Of a stretch of DNA of 10,395 bases, positions 1 to 6,155 are shown piece after piece. The notes beneath the pieces are model-generated. The model had not been told where the DNA came from, ran no database searches, and was given only the letters and a program-made list of their open reading frames with translations. The stretch's first letter is position 1; every line of letters starts with the position of its first letter. The translations under genes and the position numbers were made by a program. Source of the stretch: Clostridia bacterium (GTDB lineage: Bacteria > Bacillota_A > Clostridia > Christensenellales > Aristaeellaceae); the NCBI GenBank assembly GCA_017464225.1, contig JAFUDW010000102.1, positions 1 to 10,395 of the forward strand, in the 5' to 3' direction.

Positions 1-205
1 AAATGCCCAGACCGAGCTGGCTCGAGTCTGGGTTATTTTTGTTGATCGCGTATTTTCGGTGTGCTCTTTGCGACAACTCGTATTCAATCAACTGCAGGAA
101 ATTGTTTGTTCATCACGCCAAGCAATATCCGCCGCAGCCGGGTCCAGGGAGGGGCTTCCCTCCCTGGCGGGGTTTTTAAGGGGCAGCGCCCCTTAACGTC
201 TTCCC
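1..205 (+). repeat. Structured multi-hairpin intergenic repeat, left copy
   Basis: The first ~200 bases match the reverse complement of the right end of the window. Position n pairs with about 10307-n, and roughly 140 of the first 170 positions are identical by hand count without gaps. The copy holds three clear stem-loops: 6-32 (CCCAGAC CGAG / CTCG A GTCTGGG), 144-167 (10-bp stem, loop GCTT) and 176-196 (9-bp stem TTAAGGGGC, loop AGC). The linker can also pair GTTG..CGC (41-49) with GCG.CAAC (70-77), a pairing kept in the other copy. The repeat may continue past the left edge of the window. GC-rich hairpins of this style are common dispersed intergenic repeats in gut Clostridia, but I cannot name a family. 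I see no coding region in it. Confidence 0.85.
6..40 (+). terminator. Terminator-like hairpin in left repeat
   Basis: A 7-bp stem (CCCAGAC/GTCTGGG) stacks on a 4-bp stem (CGAG/CTCG) with one bulged A, closed by loop CTGG and followed by TTATTTTTG. Read on the + strand this looks like an intrinsic terminator that would stop transcription arriving from the left before it reaches the moeA promoter. The same hairpin recurs inverted at the right end, so it may be part of the repeat first and a terminator second. Confidence 0.6.
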
Positions 206-255
206 CCCATTCATTACTTTATATTATCAATCATGGCTGCAAAAAACAAATCCTA

Positions 256-285
256 TTGACGGATATCGATATACTATGGCATAAT
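256..285 (+). promoter_or_regulatory. Sigma-A-type promoter of the cofactor operon
   Basis: TTGACG (256-261) and CATAAT (280-285) are separated by 18 bases, with a TGn extended -10 element directly upstream (277-279). The predicted start near 291-293 coincides with the 5' strand of the leader RNA's closing stem, which supports both calls. A perfect 10-base palindrome, ATATCGATAT, lies in the spacer (263-272) and could be an operator or chance. Confidence 0.7.
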
Positions 286-290
286 AGATA

Positions 291-385
291 CATCTTCGAG
301 CTCCCTCGCCTAAAGCGAAAGCCATGGCGGCGGGGCCTGGGCTGCGCCGGAAACAGCGCCGCCTTCCGCGTTTGAAAAGGAGATG
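291..385 (+). ncRNA. Moco-type riboswitch aptamer (molybdenum/tungsten cofactor RNA motif)
   Basis: This leader lies between a promoter and moeA, the usual place for the Moco RNA motif. Visible structure: a closing stem CATCT (291-295) with AGATG (381-385); a hairpin CGCC (307-310)/GGCG (326-329) topped by GC-GAAA-GC (315-322), a GNRA tetraloop; a second hairpin GCTG (341-344)/CAGC (354-357) or GCGC (344-347)/GCGC (356-359) around CGGAAAC; then CTTCC and GAAAAGGAGATG. The GNRA hairpin, the GGAAAC segment and the 3' GAAAAGGAGATG block match my memory of the Moco consensus. In the known family the RNA senses molybdenum cofactor, or in variants probably tungsten cofactor, and represses biosynthesis or transport genes. 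The assignment is by recognition and context and has not been checked against a covariance model. Confidence 0.75.
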
Positions 386-390
386 CGTCG

Positions 391-438
391 GCCGGGACAG
401 CCCGGCTTTGTATCCGCGTGTCCTTGAGGCGCGCGGAT
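391..438 (+). promoter_or_regulatory. Leader hairpins, probable riboswitch expression platform
   Basis: Two stem-loops lie between the aptamer and moeA: GCCGGG-ACAG-CCCGGC (391-406), followed only by TTTG, and ATCCGCG/CGCGGAT (412-418 with 432-438, 13-base loop). Neither has a long T-tract, so classical termination is weakly supported. The moeA ribosome binding site (AAGGGG, 449-454) lies just downstream and outside both stems. CCGCG inside the aptamer (366-370) could compete with 414-418 for CGCGG (432-436), a possible switching pairing. Confidence 0.5.
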
Positions 439-462
439 ATTGCTGTATAAGGGGAAATCCAT

Positions 463-1677
463 ATGCTGAAAAACGCAGACTGGCTGGAAGCGCGGGCGCT
501 GCTGCTGAGCCGCGCCGTGCCCGTGGAAGCTGAGGAGGTGCCGCTTGCGGACTGCGGCGGCCGTGTGCTGGCCTTTGATCTCAGGGCAGCGGAGGACGTG
601 CCTGCCTTTGACCGTTCGGCCTACGACGGCTACGCTCTGCGGGCGGCGGACATCGCGGACGCCTCCCGGGAGCGCCCGGTTACGCTGAAAATCACCGAGA
701 CCATCGCCGCCGGGCAAGTGGGCAGGCATCCGGTGACGTCCGGAACGGCGGCCCATCTGATGACGGGCGCGGCCATCCCGGAAGGCGCTGACTGCGTGAT
801 CAATTTTGAGCGCACGGAATATACCGCGGATACCGTCACGCTATTCGCCCCGCTCCGGATGGGGGACAACATCGTGCGCCGGGGCGAGGACGTGGCGGCA
901 GGCGCGCTGCTGGCGGCCCGGGGTACGGTGATCGACGCCGGTCTGGCGGGCACGCTGGCCGCCCAGGGCGTCGCCCAGGTGCTTGTATACCGGCAGCCCG
1001 TGATCGGGCTGATCTCCACGGGCAGCGAGGTGGTGGAGGCCGAGGCTGCGCCCGGGCCTGGGCAGATCCGCAACGCCAACCGCGCGGCCTTTACGGCGCT
1101 TATGAACCGCCAGGGCTTTCAGACAAAGTACCTGGGTCTGGCCGGGGACGAGGCCGCCGATATCGCCGGACTGATCGCTCAGGGCTTGGCGAGCTGCGAC
1201 GCCGTGCTTCTCACCGGCGGCGTTTCGGTGGGCGACTGGGATGTGACGCCCGAGGCCATGGAGCGCTGCGGTGTGGAAATACTGCTGCGCGGCGTGGCCA
1301 TGAAGCCCGGTATGGCCTGCGCCTACGGCATCCGGGAGCATTGCCTGGTGCTGGGGCTCAGCGGGAATCCGGCCTCCTCGCTGACCAATTTCTGCGCCTG
1401 CGCCCTGCCCGCCCTGCGCAAGCTGGCGGGCCGCAGCGACGCCGAGCCGCCCATGATCAGCCTTACGCTGATGTACAGCTTTAAAAAGAAAAGCCCGGCC
1501 ACCCGTTTTCTTCGGGGCAGGCTGGATCTGTCCGACGGCACGGCGCGGCTGGACGCGCCGGGCGACCAGGGCAATGTGGTGCTGTCCTCGGCCATCGGCT
1601 GCAACGCCTTTGCCGTGGTGCCCGCGGGCAGCGGCCCGCTGAGCGCCGGGGACAAGCTGAAAGGATTTATCATATGA
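463..1677 (+). CDS. moeA: Molybdopterin molybdenumtransferase MoeA
   Basis: MoeA acts in the cytoplasm to insert molybdate (or tungstate) into adenylylated molybdopterin, releasing AMP and giving the metal-bearing cofactor. The 404-residue product has the usual family length and order. The N-terminal domain has SAYDGYALRAAD (around 52-63), with the DGY that is a family hallmark. TGAAIPEGAD lies at 101-110. The MoCF_biosynth domain starts near 180 with ISTGSE (184-189) and TGGVSVGDWD (251-260), followed by KPGM (281-284) and GLSGNPAS (298-305). A C-terminal beta domain follows. The start is supported by AAGGGG (449-454) eight bases before ATG. The gene heads the cofactor operon, is preceded by a Moco-type leader, and overlaps the next gene by four bases (ATGA). 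Molybdenum or tungsten specificity cannot be told from the sequence. Confidence 0.95.
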   Translation: MLKNADWLEARALLLSRAVPVEAEEVPLADCGGRVLAFDLRAAEDVPAFDRSAYDGYALRAADIADASRERPVTLKITETIAAGQVGRHPVTSGTAAHLMTGAAIPEGADCVINFERTEYTADTVTLFAPLRMGDNIVRRGEDVAAGALLAARGTVIDAGLAGTLAAQGVAQVLVYRQPVIGLISTGSEVVEAEAAPGPGQIRNANRAAFTALMNRQGFQTKYLGLAGDEAADIAGLIAQGLASCDAVLLTGGVSVGDWDVTPEAMERCGVEILLRGVAMKPGMACAYGIREHCLVLGLSGNPASSLTNFCACALPALRKLAGRSDAEPPMISLTLMYSFKKKSPATRFLRGRLDLSDGTARLDAPGDQGNVVLSSAIGCNAFAVVPAGSGPLSAGDKLKGFII

Positions 1678-2690
1678 AAAGAATACCTGTAGAGGACGCC
1701 GTTGGGCGCACGCTTTGTCATGATCTGACCGAAATGCGGGACGGCTTCAAGGGCCCGGCCTTCCGCCGCGGCCACGTGATCACGGCGGAGGATATTCCCC
1801 ATATGCTGGACATCGGCAAGCGCACGGTGTTCGTATGGGAGGAAAACGCCGGGGAGATCCATGAGGAGGACGCCGCCCTGCGCATGGCCGCCATGGCGCC
1901 GATGGAAGGCGCGCACTATACCGCGCCCTCCGAGGGCAAGGTGCTGCTGCTGGCCGACCGGGAGGGCATGCTGCGGGTGGATACCGCCCTGCTGCGGCGC
2001 GTCAACGCCATCGGCGATATCACCATCTCCACTCTGCCCGATCATTACCCGGTGCAGCCCGGCATGCGGCTGGCCTCCATGCGCATCGTGCCGCTGGTGA
2101 CAAAGGAAGCGCAGATCGAAGAGGCCGAGCGCCTGTGCGCCCAGAGCCCGCTGCTGGCGCTTTTGCCCTACCGGCCCAGAAAGGCCGGGATCATCGTTAC
2201 GGGCTCCGAGATCTACCATGGCCGCATCCAGGATAAGTTTGAGGCTGTGGCCCGGAAAAAGCTGGCGAAATACCCCGGCGAGGTGATCGGCGCCGCCGTG
2301 TGCGACGACGATCTGGATATGCTGGTCAATACGGCCCGGGACTTGCTGCGCAAAGGCGCCGATCTGCTGATCTTCTCGGGCGGCATGTCGGTGGATCCCG
2401 ACGACCTGACGCCCTCCGCCATCCGCGCGCTGGGCTGCGATGTGGTCAGCCACGGCGTGCCCAGCCAGCCCGGCAATATGTCGCTGGTGGCCTATCTGGG
2501 CGATATCCCGGTGCTGGGCGTGCCCGGCGCGGCCATCCATATGCCCACCACCATTTTTGACGCCCTGCTGCCCCAGATCTTTACCGGCGTAAAGTTCACC
2601 AAGGACGACCTGGTGCGCCTGGGGGAGGGCGGGCTGTGCCAGCTGTGCGGGCAATGCCATTTCCCCAACTGCACCTACGGAAGGTACTGA
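1674..2690 (+). CDS. MoeA-like molybdopterin-binding protein with Cys-rich C-terminus
   Basis: This 338-residue protein belongs to the MoCF_biosynth (molybdopterin-binding) superfamily and is distinct from canonical MoeA. Residues 1-165 form a divergent N-terminal part without the DGY motif. Residues 170-305 carry the molybdopterin-binding fold: IIVTGSEIYHGRIQDKF (173-189), FSGGMSVDPDDLTPSAI (234-250), VPSQPGNMS (262-270) and LGVPGAAIHM (281-290). The tail has C322-x2-C325-x2-C328-x4-C333, which could bind a metal or an iron-sulfur cluster. Proteins of this type sit in Clostridial cofactor operons and near molybdenum hydroxylase genes. The exact reaction is not established to my knowledge; cofactor binding, storage or transfer is inference. 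Start overlap with moeA (ATGA) points to translational coupling, and the product is probably cytoplasmic. Confidence 0.85.
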   Translation: MKRIPVEDAVGRTLCHDLTEMRDGFKGPAFRRGHVITAEDIPHMLDIGKRTVFVWEENAGEIHEEDAALRMAAMAPMEGAHYTAPSEGKVLLLADREGMLRVDTALLRRVNAIGDITISTLPDHYPVQPGMRLASMRIVPLVTKEAQIEEAERLCAQSPLLALLPYRPRKAGIIVTGSEIYHGRIQDKFEAVARKKLAKYPGEVIGAAVCDDDLDMLVNTARDLLRKGADLLIFSGGMSVDPDDLTPSAIRALGCDVVSHGVPSQPGNMSLVAYLGDIPVLGVPGAAIHMPTTIFDALLPQIFTGVKFTKDDLVRLGEGGLCQLCGQCHFPNCTYGRY

Positions 2691-2692
2691 TT

Positions 2693-3643
2693 ATGCGCGA
2701 CGGATTTGGACGGGAGATCAGCTATCTTCGGCTGTCGGTCACAGAGCTGTGCAACCTGCGCTGCCGCTACTGCATGCCGGCGGAGGGCGTATGCAAGCGC
2801 TGCCACGAGGAGCTGCTCACCGAGGATGAGATGATCCTGGCGGCGGAGGCCGCGGCGTCGCTGGGCGTCACAAAGGTGCGCGTCACCGGCGGCGAGCCGC
2901 TGACCAAGCCCAACATCCTGAGCATCTGCCGTCGGGTGGCGGCGGTGCCGGGCATTGAAGAGGTGGATATCACCACCAACGCCCTGCGTCTGCCCGAACT
3001 GGCCGTTCCGCTCCGGCAGGCCGGGGTCAGGCGGGTGAACGTGAGCCTGGATACGCTGAACGCTGAGCGCTACGCCTGGATCACCCGGGGCGGCAGGCTG
3101 GAGGACGCCTTGCGCGGCATCGAGGCCGCGCTGGCGGCGGGCTTTGAAAAGATAAAGATCAACTGCGTGCTCATCGGCGGCTTCAACGAGGACGAGATCC
3201 CCGCCCTGGCGGCGCTGACCTGCCGCTGGCCGGCGGACGTGCGCTTTATTGAGCTCATGCCCATGCCGGGCGACGCGAACTTTGGCCCGGAGGCCTTTAT
3301 CCCGGCCGCCCGGGTGCTGGAAGCGCTGCCCCAGGCCGCGCCCCAGGCCTCCGACGGCGTGGCCCGGCTGTACCGCCTGCCCGGCGCCCAGGGCAATATT
3401 GGGCTCATCAGCCCGGTGTCCAACCATTTCTGCGGGGAATGCAACCGCCTGCGGCTGACGGCGGACGGCCACGTAAAGCCCTGCCTGCATTCCCGGGAGG
3501 AGCTTTGCCTGAAGGGCATGGATTTTGACGGCATGGTTCAGGTGCTGCGCCAGGCCTGCATGCTCAAGCCCCGGCAGCATGAAGCGCTGTCGGCTACCGA
3601 GCGCAGCCGCGCCGCCCGCCCCATGAACCGGATCGGAGGATGA
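2693..3643 (+). CDS. moaA: GTP 3',8-cyclase MoaA (radical SAM)
   Basis: MoaA uses S-adenosylmethionine and two [4Fe-4S] clusters to rearrange GTP into 3',8-cyclo-GTP, the first step of molybdopterin synthesis. The 316-residue product has the N-terminal radical-SAM motif C20-x3-C24-x2-C27 (CNLRCRYC), GGEPL (66-70) for SAM binding, and the second cluster ligands C247-x2-C250-x13-C264. It ends in RPMNRIGG; the terminal Gly-Gly is needed for activity in characterised MoaA. An in-frame upstream start at 2636 lies inside the preceding gene. ATG 2693 is preferred because GGAAGG (2679-2684) sits eight bases before it and the protein then begins like the family. It lies two bases after the upstream stop. 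An extra CxxC (C34, C37) sits just after the first cluster motif. Confidence 0.95.
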   Translation: MRDGFGREISYLRLSVTELCNLRCRYCMPAEGVCKRCHEELLTEDEMILAAEAAASLGVTKVRVTGGEPLTKPNILSICRRVAAVPGIEEVDITTNALRLPELAVPLRQAGVRRVNVSLDTLNAERYAWITRGGRLEDALRGIEAALAAGFEKIKINCVLIGGFNEDEIPALAALTCRWPADVRFIELMPMPGDANFGPEAFIPAARVLEALPQAAPQASDGVARLYRLPGAQGNIGLISPVSNHFCGECNRLRLTADGHVKPCLHSREELCLKGMDFDGMVQVLRQACMLKPRQHEALSATERSRAARPMNRIGG

Positions 3644-3646
3644 AAA

Positions 3647-4147
3647 ATGCAGCCAAACGCCGATTTTACCCATTTTGACAGCCAGGGCAACGCCCGGATG
3701 GTCAACGTGGGCCATAAGGAGATCACCCACCGGGAGGCCGTGGCCGCCGGGCGCGTGCTGGTGAACGAAAACACCTTCCGGCTGATCCGCACCGGGGGCG
3801 TAAAGAAGGGCGACGTGCTGACCGTGGCGCAGGTGGCGGGCATCATGGCGGCCAAGCGTACGCCCGATCTGATCCCCATGTGCCATCCCGTGCCCGTCAG
3901 CGGTATCGATCTGAGGCTCTGGCTGGACGAGGCGCGCCTGTCGGTGGAGATCGAGGCTTCCGTCCGCTGCGACGGGCGCACCGGCGTGGAAATGGAAGCG
4001 CTCACCGCCGTTTCCGGCGCGGCGCTGACGGTATACGATATGTGCAAGGCCGTGCAGCGGGATATGGTGATCGCCGATATCCGGCTCGTCAGCAAGACCG
4101 GCGGCGTGCACGGCGATTATCACAGGGAGGAAAAGGAAAATGAGTGA
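3647..4147 (+). CDS. moaC: Cyclic pyranopterin monophosphate synthase MoaC
   Basis: MoaC converts the MoaA product 3',8-cyclo-GTP into cyclic pyranopterin monophosphate, the precursor of molybdopterin. The 166 residues are full length for the family. Conserved blocks are visible in order: MVNVGHKEITHREA (18-31), AKRTPDLIPMCHP (69-81), GVEMEALTAVSGAALTVYDM (113-132) and CKAVQRDM (133-140), followed by VSKTGG (148-153). His80 and the Asp131/Lys134 region correspond to the active-site neighbourhood. The start is three bases after the moaA stop and GGAGG (3635-3639) overlaps the end of moaA, so translation is probably coupled. Together with moaA it completes precursor Z synthesis. The following steps need MoaD and MoaE, which are not in this window. 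Confidence 0.95.
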   Translation: MQPNADFTHFDSQGNARMVNVGHKEITHREAVAAGRVLVNENTFRLIRTGGVKKGDVLTVAQVAGIMAAKRTPDLIPMCHPVPVSGIDLRLWLDEARLSVEIEASVRCDGRTGVEMEALTAVSGAALTVYDMCKAVQRDMVIADIRLVSKTGGVHGDYHREEKENE

Positions 4148-5075
4148 AAAACTGTTTACCGCCGCCGTGATCACGGTGAGCGACAAGGGCTTCCGCGGCG
4201 AGCGCGAGGATACCAGCGGCCCGGCGCTTTGCGATATGCTGCGGGAAAACGGCTGGCAGGTGGTATATACCGCCCTGGTGCCCGATGAAAAGGAAATGAT
4301 CGAGCGCGAGCTCATCGCCTGCGCCGACGAAAAGCGGGTGGGCCTGGTGCTCACCACCGGCGGCACCGGCTTTTCGCCCCGGGACATCACGCCCGAGGCT
4401 ACGCTGAGCGTGGTGGAGCGCCTGGCCCCCGGCATCCCCGAGGCCATGCGGGCCGAGAGCATGAAGATCACCCCCCACGGCTGCCTGAGCCGCGAGACCG
4501 CCGGCATCCGCGGCGACACGCTGATCATCAACCTGCCCGGCAGCAAAAAGGCCAGCACCGAAAACTTTGCCGCCGTTGTAAAGCCCGTCCGGCACGGCGT
4601 GGAAATGCTGCAAAGCGCCGGCTCGGCCGATTGCGCGCCCCGGGCGGCCCGCATCCTGGCGGTGAACATCAGCACCGAAAAGGGCACCCAGAAGCACCCG
4701 GTGGACAGGATCGAATTGCGGGTGGGCCACGGCATCCAGGGCGACGCCCACGCGGGCAACTGGCACCGGCAGGTCAGCCTGCTGGGCATGGAGAGCGTAC
4801 AAAAGGTGCAAGCGCACATCGATTTTGCGCTCAAGCCCGGCGATTTTGCCGAAAACGTGCTCACCGAGGGCCTGACGCTTTACGAATTGCCCGTGGGAAC
4901 AAGGATCAAAATAGGCACCGCGCTGTGCGAGGTGACCCAGATCGGCAAGGAATGCCATTTCAACTGCGCCATTCGGGAAAAGGCCGGGGACTGCGTCATG
5001 CCCCGGGAGGGCATCTTCGCACGGGTGCTGGAGGACGGCGAGGCCAAGGCCGGCGATTGGGTGACCGTATTATAA
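4140..5075 (+). CDS. MogA-MOSC fusion: molybdopterin adenylyltransferase with MOSC domain
   Basis: Two cofactor domains are joined in one 311-residue protein. Residues 1-165 are MogA/MoaB-like (AAVITVSDKG 8-17, LTTGGTGFSPRDITPEAT 71-88, INLPGSKKAS 130-139); this fold adenylylates molybdopterin for MoeA. Residues 170-311 are a MOSC domain: GHGIQGDAHAGNWHRQVSLL (196-215), GDFAENVL (234-241) and CHFNCAIREKAGDCVMPREG (272-291), with several conserved cysteines. MOSC domains occur in molybdenum cofactor sulfurases and in YiiM/mARC-type proteins and are thought to carry the cofactor or sulfur. The fusion is known in Clostridia. Channelling adenylylated or finished cofactor between domains is inference. 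The start overlaps the end of moaC by eight bases, with AGGAGG-like sequence just upstream (about 4125-4131). No hairpin terminator is evident after the stop. Confidence 0.92.
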   Translation: MSEKLFTAAVITVSDKGFRGEREDTSGPALCDMLRENGWQVVYTALVPDEKEMIERELIACADEKRVGLVLTTGGTGFSPRDITPEATLSVVERLAPGIPEAMRAESMKITPHGCLSRETAGIRGDTLIINLPGSKKASTENFAAVVKPVRHGVEMLQSAGSADCAPRAARILAVNISTEKGTQKHPVDRIELRVGHGIQGDAHAGNWHRQVSLLGMESVQKVQAHIDFALKPGDFAENVLTEGLTLYELPVGTRIKIGTALCEVTQIGKECHFNCAIREKAGDCVMPREGIFARVLEDGEAKAGDWVTVL

Positions 5076-5084
5076 AGCGGAGAA

Positions 5085-5113
5085 TTGCATAATATTGACC
5101 TATCTGCTATACT
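5085..5113 (+). promoter_or_regulatory. Probable extended -10 promoter for rex
   Basis: TTGCAT (5085-5090), 17 bases, then TATACT (5108-5113) preceded by TGC (5105-5107), an extended -10 element. The -35 match is weak and the -10 region is strong. The site lies in the 70-base gap after the MogA-MOSC gene. With no terminator in that gap, rex could also be reached by read-through from the cofactor operon. Confidence 0.5.
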
Positions 5114-5151
5114 GTATCTGACCATTCAGAGGAAGTTGGGAGGTTTTGCCA

Positions 5152-5802
5152 TTGCAGGAGCAGGATACGCACGTTCTGTCTGTGCAGGGCGTAAAGCGCT
5201 TGCCGTACTATCTGAAATACTTAAAGGAATTGCAGGCCAACGGCACGGTTTACGTGCCCGCCGGGGCCATTGCCGAATCGCTGAATATCTATGAGGTGCA
5301 GGTGCGCAAGGATCTGGCGGCGGTGTCCAGCCAGCCCGGCAAGCCCCGGGTGGGGTTCAGCGTGGACAGCCTGATCTCCGACATCGAACATTTTCTGGGC
5401 TATGACTGCGCCCATACCGCCGCGCTGGTGGGCGTGGGGCACCTGGGCAAAGCGCTGATGAGCTACAGCGGCTTTGCCGATTACGGGCTGAATATCGCCG
5501 CGGCCTTCGACTGCGACCCGGCGCTGGCGGGGCGGCGCGTGCACGACTGCGAGGTCTATCCCATGGAGCGGCTGGAGGAGGTATGCCGCGGCCAAAAGCT
5601 GCTGATCGGCATCATCGCCACCCCGGCCTCCCAGGCCCAGATCGTCTGCGACGCGCTGGTGCGCGCCGGCGTGCGAGCCATATGGAATTTTGCCCACGTG
5701 CATCTGCACGTGCCCGGGGACGTGCTGGTGCAAAACGAGGATATGGCCGTCAGCTTCGCCCTGCTCAGCAGCCGCCTGGCTCAAACGCTGCGGGGCGAAT
5801 AA
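5152..5802 (+). CDS. rex: Redox-sensing transcriptional repressor Rex (divergent Clostridial type)
   Basis: Rex is a cytoplasmic dimer that binds DNA when NADH is low and is released by NADH, controlling fermentation and redox genes. The product is 216 residues. The N-terminal winged helix has LPYYLKYLKEL (17-27) and VQVRKDL (49-55). The Rossmann domain has GVGHLG (94-99) for nucleotide binding, then AAFDCDP. IIATPASQAQIV and NFAHVHLHVP follow, and a C-terminal helix swaps between subunits in known Rex. The FGxFG segment after the recognition helix in classical Rex is replaced here by SSQPGKPRVGF, as in a second Rex type I recall from Clostridia, so its operator may differ. Start choice: TTG at 5152 has GGGAGG (5138-5143) eight bases upstream, whereas the in-frame TTG at 5146 has only two bases. 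Its targets cannot be read here. Confidence 0.9.
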   Translation: MQEQDTHVLSVQGVKRLPYYLKYLKELQANGTVYVPAGAIAESLNIYEVQVRKDLAAVSSQPGKPRVGFSVDSLISDIEHFLGYDCAHTAALVGVGHLGKALMSYSGFADYGLNIAAAFDCDPALAGRRVHDCEVYPMERLEEVCRGQKLLIGIIATPASQAQIVCDALVRAGVRAIWNFAHVHLHVPGDVLVQNEDMAVSFALLSSRLAQTLRGE

Positions 5803-5837
5803 GCGCTTGGCCTTCTCTTTCCCTGCTCTCTTTTTTC

Positions 5838-5862
5838 AAGCCGCCTGCGCGCGGCTTTTTTT
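5838..5862 (+). terminator. Intrinsic terminator after rex
   Basis: AAGCCGC (5838-5844) pairs with GCGGCTT (5851-5857) across a six-base loop, and the descending arm runs into seven T residues (5856-5862). It lies 36 bases after the rex stop and is the best terminator in the window. It separates the cofactor/rex block from the transporter operon. Confidence 0.88.
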
Positions 5863-6116
5863 CTGCGCTGCAAAGAATTGCTCAAAGATGCTTCGCGACG
5901 GCGTAAAGCGCCGGCTCAGCATGACAATGTTGGTTGGCCCGTTATTAAAACAATCGCAATGCGAAATATCAGCATCGCCAACGCAACTCTTCGGTGTCAT
6001 CTATAACAACGGCCCAAGCCGCGCAGGCCCTTATCGTATCCCTCTTTATTTTTGTCTTCGTCCGTTCACCTTGATTCAGGCTTGCTTATATTTTATCAAA
6101 ATTGCTTTTATTTTAT
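5863..6116. other. Non-coding spacer between rex terminator and transporter promoter
   Basis: No convincing gene on either strand: open frames here are short, lack ribosome binding sites and have no family-like sequence. The first part carries one hairpin (listed separately). From about 6085 the composition turns sharply AT-rich (ATTTTATCAAAATTG and similar), like an UP element feeding the promoter that follows. Nothing else is recognisable. Confidence 0.6.
5888..5922. repeat. REP-like imperfect hairpin
   Basis: Outer arms ATGCT (5888-5892) and AGCAT (5918-5922) enclose an inner stem CGGCG (5899-5903)/CGCCG (5909-5913) with loop TAAAG. The edges (AAAGATGCTTCGC ... GCTCAGCATGACA) resemble a dispersed intergenic repeat type common downstream of genes in gut Bacillota. 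Only one copy is in this window, so repeat status is inference. Confidence 0.4.
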
Positions 6117-6145
6117 TTGACTTTTTTTTGACCGTATTATATAAT
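6117..6145 (+). promoter_or_regulatory. Near-consensus promoter of the ABC transporter operon
   Basis: TTGACT (6117-6122) and a perfect TATAAT (6140-6145) are exactly 17 bases apart, behind an AT-rich upstream tract and with an eight-T run inside the spacer. The expected start is near 6152. This is the strongest promoter in the window and fits the high-expression look of the binding-protein gene. Confidence 0.85.
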
Positions 6146-6155
6146 GAAAACAGTC

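Noticed and set aside
61..375. Open frame of 104 codons across the left repeat and leader
   Set aside because: It spans hairpins, the promoter and the leader RNA, lacks a ribosome binding site and has no protein-like composition.
2675..4864. Very long minus-strand open frame of 729 codons
   Set aside because: It is antisense to moaA, moaC and mog-MOSC, all of which have intact family motifs; long reverse frames are expected in GC-rich genes with biased third positions.
5062..6141. Identical 13-mer TGACCGTATTATA at 5062-5074 and 6129-6141
   Set aside because: One copy is the coding end of mog-MOSC and the other is in the transporter promoter; about one such match per strand is expected by chance in 10 kb.
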